A DNA stretch of 11,339 nt from Paracoccaceae bacterium (GCA_003565055.1 PXDM01000170.1:1-11339); one strand, 5' to 3'. Shown: positions 1 through 8,139, counted from the stretch's first letter. A program made the numbers and translations. The notes: generated by a model not told the origin, from the letters alone.

Positions 1-1
1 C

Positions 2-820
2 AGTGAAGCCGATATCCTGATCCCTTTTCGCGAACGCTCCCGCCTTGGCGCGCGCGAACTGGCAGGGGCAAGCAAGTTGAAACTGATCGCGCAGACCGGC
101 GGCGGTGCGGCGCATATCGACCTTGCGGCCGTCAGGTCGCTGGGGGCGATTGTGACCCTGACTCCAGGGGGGTCATCGCCATCTGTCGCGGAACTCGTGA
201 TCGGCATGATGCTGGCCCATGATCATCACATCGTGCGCGGCGACAGGTTGCTGCGCGCGGGAGGGTGGCAATCAATGCTGTGTCGTGACAGCGGCACACA
301 GAGAATTGGCCTTCTGGGGTTCGGCTCAACCGCCCGCGCCGTTGTCAGTCCGGCGCAGGCGCTGGGAATGGATGTGATGGCCTGGTCCCGCAGCCTGACC
401 GCTGCTGACGTGCCCGACGGCGTTGTCGTTGCGCCAGACATGGACACGCTGCTTGCCAGTTGCGACGTGCTGAGCATCCATCTTCCCCTGTCGGATACGA
501 CACGCGGTCTGATGAATTCCACGCTGCTTGCCCGGATGCGCCCGTCCGCACTTCTGATCAACACTGCGCGCGGCGCAATCGTGGATACCGACGCCCTGAT
601 CGCGGCGCTTGATAGCAAGCATCTGCGCGGCGCCTGCCTTGATGTTTTCGATCCGGAGCCGCTGCCTTCGGATCACCCCTTGCGCAGTCGGGACGATGTA
701 ATCCTGACCCCGCATGTCGGCTGGACCTCTCAAGACACGATCCACCGATTCCTGAGTATCTGCGAGCAGAACATCAATGCGTTTTGCACAGGTACACCGA
801 TCAATGTGCTGCCGACCTAA
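2..820 (+). CDS. D-isomer-specific 2-hydroxyacid dehydrogenase, 5'-truncated by window edge
   Basis: This NAD(P)-dependent cytosolic oxidoreductase would interconvert a D-2-hydroxy acid and its 2-keto acid. The frame is open to the window edge, so the first part of the substrate-binding domain is missing and the true start is outside. The visible part includes the family's catalytic features: the Arg of NTARGAIVD, the acidic residue in DVFDPEPLPSDHPL, and the His of LTPHVGW. The Rossmann loop reads GFGSTA, so the last Gly of GxGxxG is Ala, which is tolerated in the family. After the second beta strand the sequence is AWSRS rather than an acidic residue; as in glyoxylate/hydroxypyruvate reductases this suggests, by inference, NADPH preference. 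A Pro (VVSPAQAL) in the helix after the loop is slightly unusual. It is the first visible gene of the operon, 89 bases ahead of the TRAP binding protein. The family is clear; the substrate is unknown (hydroxypyruvate, phosphoglycerate-like or another hydroxy acid). Confidence 0.9.
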   Translation, partial: SEADILIPFRERSRLGARELAGASKLKLIAQTGGGAAHIDLAAVRSLGAIVTLTPGGSSPSVAELVIGMMLAHDHHIVRGDRLLRAGGWQSMLCRDSGTQRIGLLGFGSTARAVVSPAQALGMDVMAWSRSLTAADVPDGVVVAPDMDTLLASCDVLSIHLPLSDTTRGLMNSTLLARMRPSALLINTARGAIVDTDALIAALDSKHLRGACLDVFDPEPLPSDHPLRSRDDVILTPHVGWTSQDTIHRFLSICEQNINAFCTGTPINVLPT

Positions 821-909
821 GGGAGGAGGACTACGACGCCTCGGCACGCCATTACCGATACTACCTTGCTGACGCGCATGCGCCAGCCAAACCCACGGAG
901 GAGACTATC

Positions 910-1896
910 ATGACACTAATGAAAACGCTTGGGAGCACCAGTCTTGCCGCGCTCGTTGCGGCCAGCATTCCACTGGGCGCCAGTGCGCAATCGCCTAGCT
1001 CGCTTAACATCGGGACATCCGCGATTGGCGGCACCTACTATGTCTATGGCGGCGCGATTGCGACCGTGCTTCAGGACGCGACCGGGATTCCCGTCAGTGT
1101 TGAGGTGACCGCAGGGCCCAGTCAGAACATTGCCCTTGTGGATGCGGGACAGTTGGATATCGGCCTCGTCACGACCGGGCCGCTCTATGATTCCTGGACC
1201 GGCACTGCAGACTGGACCGGCGGCGAGGAACGTCGCGATTTCCGCATCCTGTTTCCGATGTTCATGACACCGTTCCATGGCATCACGCTTGCGCCTCAGG
1301 GTGACTGTTCGATCGAAGATGTGGTCGGATCGCGGCTTGGCATCGGCCCTGCTGCAAGCACACCCGGCACCTATCTGCCGATCTTCCTTCCCGAAGTCGG
1401 GATTGAAGCGACCCTTCAACCGGGCGGAACTGGCGATCAGGCTGGGCAGCTTATGGACGGCCTGCTTGACCACATGATGACGGCGGCTGGCCTGCCAGTC
1501 CCTGCCGTGCAGGAAGTCCGCGCTCAACGCGAGAGCTGCCTGTTTGCCTTCACCGATGAACAGATCGAACAGTTGGAAGATACCTATCCCTTTGTCGGGC
1601 GCGAAGTGATCCCCGCAGGCACCTATGAAGGCTTTGACGAAGACCTCCCGACCATCGGCATGTGGAATTTTGCAGTGGCCCACGCGGATCTGGATGCTGA
1701 TTTCGTCTACAACATGGTCAAGACTGTTCTTGAAAACAACGAGGCCATGGTCCAGACCCATTCGTCAGCCGCCGAAACGCTGGCCGAGAATATCGGTCGC
1801 AACAGTTTCGCATATCTGCATCCCGGTGCGATCCGTTACTATGAAGAGATCGGGATCGAACTTGGCGAGCATGTCTATCCCCCGGAAATGGACTGA
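910..1896 (+). CDS. TAXI-family TRAP transporter periplasmic solute-binding protein
   Basis: This is the periplasmic receptor that captures the substrate and delivers it to the TRAP permease encoded next. The protein has 328 residues. It starts with a short signal peptide with one Lys (K5), a hydrophobic core and an A-x-A site (GASA-QS), so cleavage is expected after about residue 26. The mature N-terminus LNIGTSAIGGTYYVYGGAIA is the TAXI hallmark, followed by the conserved stretch around DAGQLDIGLV (about 78-87). It has exactly two cysteines (C133 and C210), which could form a periplasmic disulfide; this is inference. The start at 910 is chosen because GGAGGAG at 897-903 sits 6 bases upstream and the signal peptide begins here. 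The in-frame ATG at 784 overlaps the previous gene and would bury the signal peptide. ATG 919 is an alternative 3 codons in. The ligand cannot be predicted; known or suspected TAXI ligands include glutamate-like and dicarboxylate compounds. Confidence 0.94.
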   Translation: MTLMKTLGSTSLAALVAASIPLGASAQSPSSLNIGTSAIGGTYYVYGGAIATVLQDATGIPVSVEVTAGPSQNIALVDAGQLDIGLVTTGPLYDSWTGTADWTGGEERRDFRILFPMFMTPFHGITLAPQGDCSIEDVVGSRLGIGPAASTPGTYLPIFLPEVGIEATLQPGGTGDQAGQLMDGLLDHMMTAAGLPVPAVQEVRAQRESCLFAFTDEQIEQLEDTYPFVGREVIPAGTYEGFDEDLPTIGMWNFAVAHADLDADFVYNMVKTVLENNEAMVQTHSSAAETLAENIGRNSFAYLHPGAIRYYEEIGIELGEHVYPPEMD

Positions 1897-1932
1897 TCTC
1901 CGCATCAACCAGAAGATCGCGAAGACAGACGA

Positions 1933-1961
1933 AGCTGCCCGTCCAGGACGGGCGGGCAGCT
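1933..1961 (+). promoter_or_regulatory. Intercistronic hairpin between TRAP binding protein and permease
   Basis: A perfect 9-bp inverted repeat, AGCTGCCCG (1933-1941) and CGGGCAGCT (1953-1961), encloses an 11-base loop that itself contains GGAC, which can pair with GTCC (1941-1944) as a rival fold. No T-run follows, so it is not a standard intrinsic terminator. It sits in the 90-base gap between the binding-protein stop and the permease start. Such hairpins are known in binding-protein operons to protect the upstream mRNA 3' end or cause partial termination, so that the receptor is made in excess over the membrane subunit. That role here is inference. Confidence 0.6.
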
Positions 1962-1986
1962 ATCCTTGGTCCAAGGACAATGTATC

Positions 1987-3924
1987 ATGGCCACCCCTGA
2001 AAAGTCAGTTTCTGAGCAACAGCCAGACTCGACCGAACTGCCCGATGCGAGCTTGCGCGAGCGATCATTTTCGCATCGCGTCGCGCTGGTAATCACCCTT
2101 ATCTCGGCCGGATACGTCCTGTTTCATTTGTATGTGCTGAACATCCAGCCGATTGACCCGTGGATCTTTCGCAGTCTCCATCTGAGCGTGGGCAGCGCAA
2201 TAGCCTTCATCATCTACTCCGGCTGGCGCGGCGCAGCGCGGGTAAATCCGCTCGACCTTGCATTTGCCGTCGCGGCGCTGTGGTGCAGCTACTACCTGTA
2301 TCAGAACCTGAGCGGCCTTTATTTCCGGGTCGGCGCTCTGCCTAACACCAATGACGTGATCTTCGCCTCAATCGGTATCTTTCTGGTGCTGGAATTCACC
2401 CGCCGCACATCGGGTATAATCTTACCGGTGCTGGCGCTGATCTTCATCGCCTATGGCCTGTTCGGCAACATGTTGCCAGGCTTGCTGGAACATCGTGGCT
2501 ATTCGTATAGCCGCCTGATTAGCTATCTGTATGGTAATGAGGGCGTGTTCGGGGTCATCCTGGCGGCGTCGTCCACCTATCTCGTGCTGTTCATCGTGTT
2601 CGCTGCATTCCTTCAGGTCTCGGGTGTGGGGAATTATTTCGTCCAACTGGCCTTTGCACTGGCCGGACGGTCGCGCGGCGGGCCGGCCAAGGTTGCGGTC
2701 ATCGCCTCAGGGCTGATGGGCATGATCAACGGCACGTCTGCGGGCAACGCCGTCGCGACAGGGTCGCTGACCATTCCGCTGATGAAGCGCGTTGGCTACC
2801 GGGCGCGCTTTGCCGCTGCGGTCGAGGCGACTGCCTCGACAGGGGGTCAGTTCCTGCCACCGATCATGGGCGCTGGTGCCTTTATCATGGCCGAGATCAC
2901 GGGGATTCCCTACACTCAGATCGTGATCGCCGCGACGATCCCTGCGCTGTTGTACTTCTTTTCGGTCTATCTGATGGTGGACAAGGAAGCGCTGAAGCAG
3001 GGCTTGGTCGGTCTGCCCCGCAGCGACCTTCCCGATCTGCGCGCTCTAATGACCTCAATCTACCTGCTTGCGCCCATCCTGATCCTGATCTTCCTGCTGA
3101 TGTCGGGCTATTCCATTATCCGTTCGGGGACATTGGCCATGGTTGCGGTCGTTGTGACCACATGGTTTTCGACCCGCGCGCGCATGAGCCCGAAAGTGAT
3201 CTTGGACGCGCTGTCAATGGGGGGGCGCATGTCGCTGCAACTGGTGGCCGTCTGCGCCTGCGCCGGGATCATCGTTGGCGTCATCTCACTGACCGGACTG
3301 GGGGGACGGTTTTCGTATATCCTGTTTTCGATCGCACAGCAGAACCAGCTTGCAGCCTTGTTGGCGGCAATGTTCATCTCGATCATCCTGGGGATGGGTA
3401 TGCCGACGACAGCGGCCTATGCGGTGGCAGCGTCCGTTGTCGCGCCAGGGCTGGTGCGCACCGGGATGGACCCGCTTCTTGCACATCTGTTCGTGTTCTA
3501 CTTCTCGGTGATGTCGGCGATCACGCCACCGATCGCACTGGCCGCTTTCGCGACATCCGGGATTGCCGGGTCGCCGCCGATGCGCACGTCGGTCGAGGCG
3601 TTCAAGATCGGGCTGGCTGCCTTCATCGTGCCATTTGCCTTCGTGTATTCGCCCGCACTTATCATGGTCGGCGATCCACTGGTTATTGGCTTTGCGATCC
3701 TGACAGCCATGGCCGGTATCTTCCTGCTGGCCAGCGCGGTTCAGGGTTGGCTTCTGGGGCGCGCGGGCATCCTTGTGCGAATCGGAACCTTCATTGCGGC
3801 ATTGCTGCTGATTTCCGGTGATCTGCTGCTCGACTTGGTCGGGCTGGCGTTGGTGGCAGGCGCCTATCTGTTTCAGTACAGGATCTGGCGCGCATCCCGC
3901 ATCAATCCCTCATCTGCGGCGTGA
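1987..3924 (+). CDS. TRAP transporter fused permease (DctQM-type, TAXI partner)
   Basis: This is the inner-membrane component of the secondary TRAP transporter, importing substrate delivered by the TAXI receptor and driven by an ion gradient. The 645-residue length fits the fused small (DctQ-like) plus large (DctM-like) permease. A short hydrophilic cytoplasmic N-terminus (about 1-30) precedes some four hydrophobic segments to about residue 155, then the large DctM-type domain. Family motifs visible are GMINGTSAGNAVATG (about 245-260), STGGQFLPPIMGAGAF (about 284-299), LGMGMPTTAAY (about 468-478) and SAITPPIALAAF (about 508-519). The start is ATG 1987 with AAGGA at 1973-1977; a TTG at 1966 in frame lacks support and lies just behind the hairpin. 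The gene follows the receptor gene directly, the usual TAXI arrangement. It is intact with no odd features, and the identification is secure at family level. Confidence 0.95.
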   Translation: MATPEKSVSEQQPDSTELPDASLRERSFSHRVALVITLISAGYVLFHLYVLNIQPIDPWIFRSLHLSVGSAIAFIIYSGWRGAARVNPLDLAFAVAALWCSYYLYQNLSGLYFRVGALPNTNDVIFASIGIFLVLEFTRRTSGIILPVLALIFIAYGLFGNMLPGLLEHRGYSYSRLISYLYGNEGVFGVILAASSTYLVLFIVFAAFLQVSGVGNYFVQLAFALAGRSRGGPAKVAVIASGLMGMINGTSAGNAVATGSLTIPLMKRVGYRARFAAAVEATASTGGQFLPPIMGAGAFIMAEITGIPYTQIVIAATIPALLYFFSVYLMVDKEALKQGLVGLPRSDLPDLRALMTSIYLLAPILILIFLLMSGYSIIRSGTLAMVAVVVTTWFSTRARMSPKVILDALSMGGRMSLQLVAVCACAGIIVGVISLTGLGGRFSYILFSIAQQNQLAALLAAMFISIILGMGMPTTAAYAVAASVVAPGLVRTGMDPLLAHLFVFYFSVMSAITPPIALAAFATSGIAGSPPMRTSVEAFKIGLAAFIVPFAFVYSPALIMVGDPLVIGFAILTAMAGIFLLASAVQGWLLGRAGILVRIGTFIAALLLISGDLLLDLVGLALVAGAYLFQYRIWRASRINPSSAA

Positions 3925-3965
3925 CAGCGCCAGACCTGTCCAAATCCAGTGACAAGGCCTCCACC

Positions 3966-3986
3966 ATGAAAAGGAAAAGCTGTTGA
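3966..3986 (+). other. Possible 6-codon leader ORF overlapping the MFS start
   Basis: ATG at 3966 opens a six-codon frame (Met-Lys-Arg-Lys-Ser-Cys) ending in TGA at 3984-3986. This stop overlaps the TTG start of the MFS gene at 3983-3985. The only ribosome-binding-like sequence ahead of it is a weak ACAAGG at about 3952-3957. If translated, ribosomes terminating here would be placed on the MFS start. It may equally be chance, since the region also serves as the MFS Shine-Dalgarno sequence. Confidence 0.25.
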
Positions 3987-5086
3987 AATACGCCCTTTTT
4001 GCTGCCGGAATCGTCTTTGCGATCTCGCTGTATTCGGTCCAGCCGGCGCTGCCCGCCATCGAGCAGCATTTCGGATCACCCCTCGGATCAGCGTGGATCG
4101 GGATGAGCTTGCCGATCCTCGGGATGGTTCTGGGCTCGGTGCTGTATCCGCTATGGGCGCGCGATGTGGGGCGTTTCATGGGGCTTGCCACCATCATCGG
4201 GGGTTTGTCTGGCATAGCGTCCGCCTGGGCACCAGATATAGCACTTTGGGGGATGGCACGCTTCGCACAGGGGCTGGCGCTTGCGGCCATTCCGGGGCTG
4301 GCAATGGCGGCCATGGGCGCGTTGTTCACAGGCCGCGTCGCTACGATGGTCGGTATCTTCACCGGGCTCAGCGCTATTGGCGCCGCCGTGGGGCGGATGA
4401 GCACGGGTGTGTTGATCGAAGCCTTTGGCGTACCTGTTGCTCTGACTGCCGTTTACTTTCCCGCATTGCTGATCGGGCCGGTCCTGCTGAGCATCAAGGC
4501 CCGTGTCCAGTTGCCACGCCCCACTTACCAGATGCGCCAGTGGCCTCTGTTCATGTTCGGCGCCACGCTGTTGTTCGTCAATTTGCTTCTGTCCAACCTT
4601 CTGCCTTACCGGCTGACTGAGCTTGGCATGTCGGTGGGCGCAATCGGCGGGATATTCTTTGTCTATCTGGCGGCGACCGTGGGGTCCGGCAGTGGCGGCT
4701 GGCTGTCCGACAGGATCGGCACATTGCAGGCCGCGCGCGTCGGCATCGCGATTGCGGCGCTGGGCTTATTCGTGATGGCGCTGGATTCGGCCATCATGCT
4801 GGTTGCAGGCTTTGCCGTCGTGCTGTTCGGGGTCTTTGCGACTCATGCTGTGGGCTCAGGGGTGGCTGGTTCGATGGGGTCCGGTGTCGCCGGAACCTAT
4901 ATCGCGGCATATTACATTGGCGGCGGCGCGGCCGGGATCGGCTATCCCCTACTGCTGGGGCATGGGTATTGGGCCGGGCTGGTCGTGGCAGGGGGCGCGC
5001 TGGTGTTGGCCCTGGCTTTGGGGCAGCGCGCCTTGCTGACGCCTAGAGTCCGGACTGACGGCACACTCGCAGGTCAGAAATCATGA
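3983..5086 (+). CDS. Major facilitator superfamily transporter (YnfM-like)
   Basis: This polytopic inner-membrane carrier has 367 residues, somewhat short for a 12-helix MFS protein. It begins directly in the first membrane helix (FAAGIVFAISLYSVQPALPAI). The second half carries a clear MFS motif-A copy, GGWLSDRIG, between the expected helices 8 and 9. The first-half copy (YPLWARDVGRFMG, between helices 2 and 3) is degenerate. The start is TTG: the frame is closed by TGA at 3950-3952 and no ATG or GTG lies between, while AAGGA at 3971-3975 sits 7 bases before TTG 3983. Its last four bases (ATGA, 5083-5086) overlap the start of the GST gene, implying translational coupling. The helix pattern and Gly-rich C-terminal half resemble YnfM/arabinose-efflux-type MFS proteins. 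Whether it exports a pathway product or imports a related substrate is unknown. Confidence 0.88.
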   Translation: MKYALFAAGIVFAISLYSVQPALPAIEQHFGSPLGSAWIGMSLPILGMVLGSVLYPLWARDVGRFMGLATIIGGLSGIASAWAPDIALWGMARFAQGLALAAIPGLAMAAMGALFTGRVATMVGIFTGLSAIGAAVGRMSTGVLIEAFGVPVALTAVYFPALLIGPVLLSIKARVQLPRPTYQMRQWPLFMFGATLLFVNLLLSNLLPYRLTELGMSVGAIGGIFFVYLAATVGSGSGGWLSDRIGTLQAARVGIAIAALGLFVMALDSAIMLVAGFAVVLFGVFATHAVGSGVAGSMGSGVAGTYIAAYYIGGGAAGIGYPLLLGHGYWAGLVVAGGALVLALALGQRALLTPRVRTDGTLAGQKS

Positions 5087-5712
5087 CAACGACGCTTTAC
5101 GGAACATCCACGTCTCCATATGTGAACAAGGTGCGGATCGCTGCTCAGGTGTTGGGCCTGTGGAAGGAGATACGCACCGTGGGCGTTGACCTTTCCAACC
5201 CGCCATCGGGCTTCATTGCTGCGACGCCTCTTCGCCAAATGCCGGTTCTGACAACGCGCAATGGCTCTGCGATCTTCGATTCGATGATCATCTGCCTGCA
5301 TCTTGACGCCTGCGCGGGCGGTGGACGGCTGCTGCCAACGGCAGAATCGGACCGCACTCGCGATCTTGCGCTAGCGACACTGTGCAACGGGCTTATAGAT
5401 GCCGGCGCCGGGCTACGCCGCGAAAACCTGCGGCCAGAGGCGCAACAGTCAAAGGCCGTGGCGGCGGGCCATCTGGACCGGATGAACCGGGCGATGGACC
5501 ACCTGTCGGACCATGCAGGCATGCTGAGCACCGGGCCCGATCTGACAACGATCACCCTCGTCGCAGCGCTTGATTGGATCGCGCTGCGACATGGCTCTTT
5601 GGGACTGACCAGCGCGCGCCCCGCCCTTGCGGACTGGTTGGCCGCCGCCCGACAAAGCTGGGTGCCCCCGCTGCCAGATGGCGCCTTCGTCCTGCCCGAC
5701 GCCCGAAACTGA
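5083..5712 (+). CDS. Glutathione S-transferase family protein
   Basis: A cytosolic protein of 209 residues, the usual GST size. The N-terminal thioredoxin-like domain (about 1-75) shows the opening strand TLYGTSTSPYVNKVRIA with a Ser11-Pro12 in the catalytic loop, the cis-proline segment LRQMPVL (Pro54), and the gamma-glutamyl-binding pair Asp66-Ser67 (IFDSMIICLHLD). The rest (about 90-205) fits the all-helical C-terminal domain. The family includes detoxifying transferases, cis-trans isomerases of maleyl compounds and C-C or C-S cleaving enzymes, and the sequence does not decide between them. Placement inside a catabolic operon favours a pathway step such as isomerisation or ring/enone chemistry over general detoxification; this is inference. 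The start at 5083 overlaps the MFS stop (ATGA), and only a weak AGG precedes it, consistent with coupled translation. Confidence 0.88.
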   Translation: MTTTLYGTSTSPYVNKVRIAAQVLGLWKEIRTVGVDLSNPPSGFIAATPLRQMPVLTTRNGSAIFDSMIICLHLDACAGGGRLLPTAESDRTRDLALATLCNGLIDAGAGLRRENLRPEAQQSKAVAAGHLDRMNRAMDHLSDHAGMLSTGPDLTTITLVAALDWIALRHGSLGLTSARPALADWLAAARQSWVPPLPDGAFVLPDARN

Positions 5713-5757
5713 TACCGGGGCTGCGCCACTGGCACAGTCCTCGAACTGGAGAAAGAC

Positions 5758-6747
5758 ATGAAAGCTGCCTTCTACGAAACCACCGGCCCCGCGGACGCCG
5801 TGTTCCAAATCAGTGATATGGACGACCCGATCCCCGCCACAGGAGAGGTGTTGGTGCGGGTCCGCGCATCGGGGGTAAATCCGACCGATACAAAGGTTCG
5901 GGGCGGGACGCCGGGGCGCAAGATGGGCCACGCACGGATCATCCCGCACCATGACGGCGCGGGCGAGATCGTCGCCACTGGGCCGGGTGTGGACGCAGCG
6001 CGCCGCGATCAACGGTGCTGGATGCACAGCGCGCAGTTTGAACGCGCCTTCGGCACCGCAGCCCAATACGTGGCCCTTCCCGCGCATCTGGTCCTGCCCC
6101 TGCCGGACACTATAAGCTTTGCCGAAGGCGCGGCGCTTGGGGTTCCGGTGATGACCGCGTGGAATGGCGTGATGGGCGATGGTCATGTCGCCGGGCGGAC
6201 AGTATTCGTGGCCGGTGGCGCCGGAGCCGTCGGCCATTACGCCATCCAGATCGCCAAACTGGGCGGGGCAAGGGTTGCCGCATCAGTCTCCAGCCCCGCC
6301 AAAGTTGAGCACGCGCGCGCGGCCGGCGCGGATCTGGTTATCGACTATAACGATCCGGACGCGGAAGCGCTGGTGCAGTACTGGAGCGCGGGCAACGGGA
6401 TTGACCATTTCCTTGATGTAAACACCACGCATAATGCGGGCTTTGCGGCCCGTGTCATGGGGCAAGGCGGGCGCATTGTCAGTTATGGCTCTGCCAGCAA
6501 CAGCGCCGGAATGCCGATCCGGGATTTCCGCCAGCGCAATGTCAGCATCCGGTTCCTGTTCATCCACCGGCTCGATGTCCGGCGGGGCGCTGAAATCGCA
6601 GCTGCGGTCGGTGGCCTGTTGCGCCCGGGTGTCCTGTCGCACCGCATCGCACAACGCCTGCCGCTAGACCAGATCGCCGAGGCGCACCGTATGGTGGAGG
6701 AGGGCCGCGTCATGGGCAAGGTCGTGCTGGACATGCCAGACAAGTGA
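5758..6747 (+). CDS. Zinc-independent MDR oxidoreductase (NADPH:quinone reductase-like)
   Basis: A cytosolic medium-chain dehydrogenase/reductase of 329 residues. The GroES-like catalytic domain (about 1-125) includes VRASGVNPTDTKVRGG (35-50), and the cofactor domain follows with the nucleotide motif VAGGAGAVGHYAIQIAKLGG (151-170), typical of quinone oxidoreductases. The zinc-ligand pattern of alcohol dehydrogenases is absent. The usual GxDxAG segment reads PHHDGAGE (63-70). Late in the protein MVEEGRVMGKVVL is the standard family C-terminus. Such enzymes reduce quinones or the double bond of alpha,beta-unsaturated carbonyls with NADPH. In this operon an enone or enoate reduction is a reasonable guess, but the substrate is not visible. 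The start is supported by GGAGA at 5748-5752, 5 bases ahead of the ATG. The gap to the GST stop is 45 bases. Confidence 0.92.
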   Translation: MKAAFYETTGPADAVFQISDMDDPIPATGEVLVRVRASGVNPTDTKVRGGTPGRKMGHARIIPHHDGAGEIVATGPGVDAARRDQRCWMHSAQFERAFGTAAQYVALPAHLVLPLPDTISFAEGAALGVPVMTAWNGVMGDGHVAGRTVFVAGGAGAVGHYAIQIAKLGGARVAASVSSPAKVEHARAAGADLVIDYNDPDAEALVQYWSAGNGIDHFLDVNTTHNAGFAARVMGQGGRIVSYGSASNSAGMPIRDFRQRNVSIRFLFIHRLDVRRGAEIAAAVGGLLRPGVLSHRIAQRLPLDQIAEAHRMVEEGRVMGKVVLDMPDK

Positions 6748-6798
6748 CATCCCTGCACCAACGCCGACGCGACCAACCAATTTGACAGGAGAGCCGTC

Positions 6799-8139
6799 AT
6801 GACCCGCCCCCTTACCGCCGGATTGCCGGATTTCCAGCAAGCGCGGCGAAGCTTCATTACCGGAGAGAGCGCGCCCAGCGCCTATCTTGACACCTGCATC
6901 GGCAATATCGACGCCAAGGAACCCACGATCCATGCCTTCGCGTATCTTGATCTGGATGCCGCGCGGGAAGTGGCCCGGGCGGCAGATGCGCGCTACCGCG
7001 CCGGTGCGCCTCTCTCGGCCATCGACGGCATGCCAATCGCCGTCAAGGACATTATCGACACGCGCGACATGCCGACCGAACTCAACAGTGCTTACTTTAC
7101 TGGCAACCGCCCGAAGATCGATGCGGCCTGCGTCGCCGCTGCGCGTCGGTCAGGGGCGGTCATTCTTGGAAAAAGCGTGACCACCGAATTCGCGCTTGGG
7201 CGCTCTGGCCCAACAACCAATCCGCATGATCCCGCGCATACGCCCGGCGGGTCATCTTCGGGCACTGCCGCAGGAACGGCCAGCGGCATGTTTCCGGCCG
7301 GGTTCGCGACGCAGACACAAGGCTCGATCCTGCGCCCGGCATCCTTCAACGGGGTCGTGGGTTTCAAACCGAGCTTCGGCGCACTGTCTAACGATGGGAT
7401 CCATCCCGTATCGCGCACGCATGACACTCTCGGTGCGATTGGCGCGCGAGTGGATGAAGCATGGGCGCTTGCTCGGCAGATTGCCATTGCTGCGCCGGGG
7501 GCGCACCCGATGGCCCTGCACGGACCAGACAGCGACCAGCTCGCGGCCATTATGCCGCACCGCATCGCGGTCGCCCGATTGCGTGGGTTCGAGGAACTCG
7601 ATCCCGAAAGCCTCTCGGCTTTCGAACAGTGCCTCGAGGAGTTGCGCGCGCGCGGCATCAGCGTTGTCGAGCCTGCAGAGGATGCCGGGCTGGCCGACGC
7701 CCTCGCAAGACTTGATACCGTCGCCGACATATCGCCGCGCATGGTCGCCTATGACATGCTTTGGCGGTTTCGCGATTACATTGCAGCCGCACCCGACCAG
7801 ATCGGACCGCGCCTGCATGAATGGGTCAGGCTTGGGGAAGATGTGTCTTTCGATGACTACCGGCTGATGCTTGCCGCGCGCAACGATCTGCGCCGGCGCG
7901 TGCAGCAGCTCTCATCGGGCTATGATGCTGTCGTCCTGCCCGCCGCGTCAGGCCCGGCCCCCAAGGGCCTGCTGCAGACCGGCTCACGCACGTTGCTGCA
8001 GCCATGGACACTGCTTGGCTTTCCAGCCTTCAGCCTGCCGCTGATGCAGGTCCGGGGTCTGCCCTTCGGATTGCAACTGACCGGGTTCGCCGGGGCGGAT
8101 CACAGGCTCGCGTGCCATGCGAAATGGCTGACGCAGTAA
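6799..8139 (+). CDS. Amidase-signature family hydrolase
   Basis: This cytosolic amidase or amide/carbamate hydrolase would release ammonia or an amine from an amide. It has 446 residues, normal for the family. The Ser-cisSer-Lys triad can be placed: Lys83 in GMPIAVKD, Ser152 in TPGGSSSG as the cis-Ser, and Ser176 in TQTQGSILRPAS as the nucleophile. The 24-residue spacing between the two serines matches the family. The nucleophile motif belongs to the TQTxGSxxRPA subgroup rather than GTDxGGSIR, and the residue just before the Gly is Gln174, where Gly or Ala is usual. The C-terminal part (YDAVVLPAASGPAP, then WTLLGFPAFSLPL, with GLPFGLQLTG) is also typical. The start has AGGAG at 6787-6791, 7 bases upstream. 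The gap to the previous gene is 51 bases. The substrate is unknown; position next to the MmgE/PrpD gene suggests a shared pathway. Confidence 0.94.
   Translation: MTRPLTAGLPDFQQARRSFITGESAPSAYLDTCIGNIDAKEPTIHAFAYLDLDAAREVARAADARYRAGAPLSAIDGMPIAVKDIIDTRDMPTELNSAYFTGNRPKIDAACVAAARRSGAVILGKSVTTEFALGRSGPTTNPHDPAHTPGGSSSGTAAGTASGMFPAGFATQTQGSILRPASFNGVVGFKPSFGALSNDGIHPVSRTHDTLGAIGARVDEAWALARQIAIAAPGAHPMALHGPDSDQLAAIMPHRIAVARLRGFEELDPESLSAFEQCLEELRARGISVVEPAEDAGLADALARLDTVADISPRMVAYDMLWRFRDYIAAAPDQIGPRLHEWVRLGEDVSFDDYRLMLAARNDLRRRVQQLSSGYDAVVLPAASGPAPKGLLQTGSRTLLQPWTLLGFPAFSLPLMQVRGLPFGLQLTGFAGADHRLACHAKWLTQ

Noticed and set aside
784..909. Upstream ATG extending the TAXI receptor by 42 residues
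   Set aside because: It overlaps the dehydrogenase gene and would place the signal peptide inside the protein; ATG 910 has a strong ribosome-binding site.
916..1761. Long minus-strand open frame opposite the TAXI gene
   Set aside because: It is a shadow of a GC-rich gene, with no motifs, and lies wholly antisense to a confidently identified gene.
5449..6237. Long minus-strand open frame opposite the GST and MDR genes
   Set aside because: It spans two well-identified plus-strand genes and shows no family signature.
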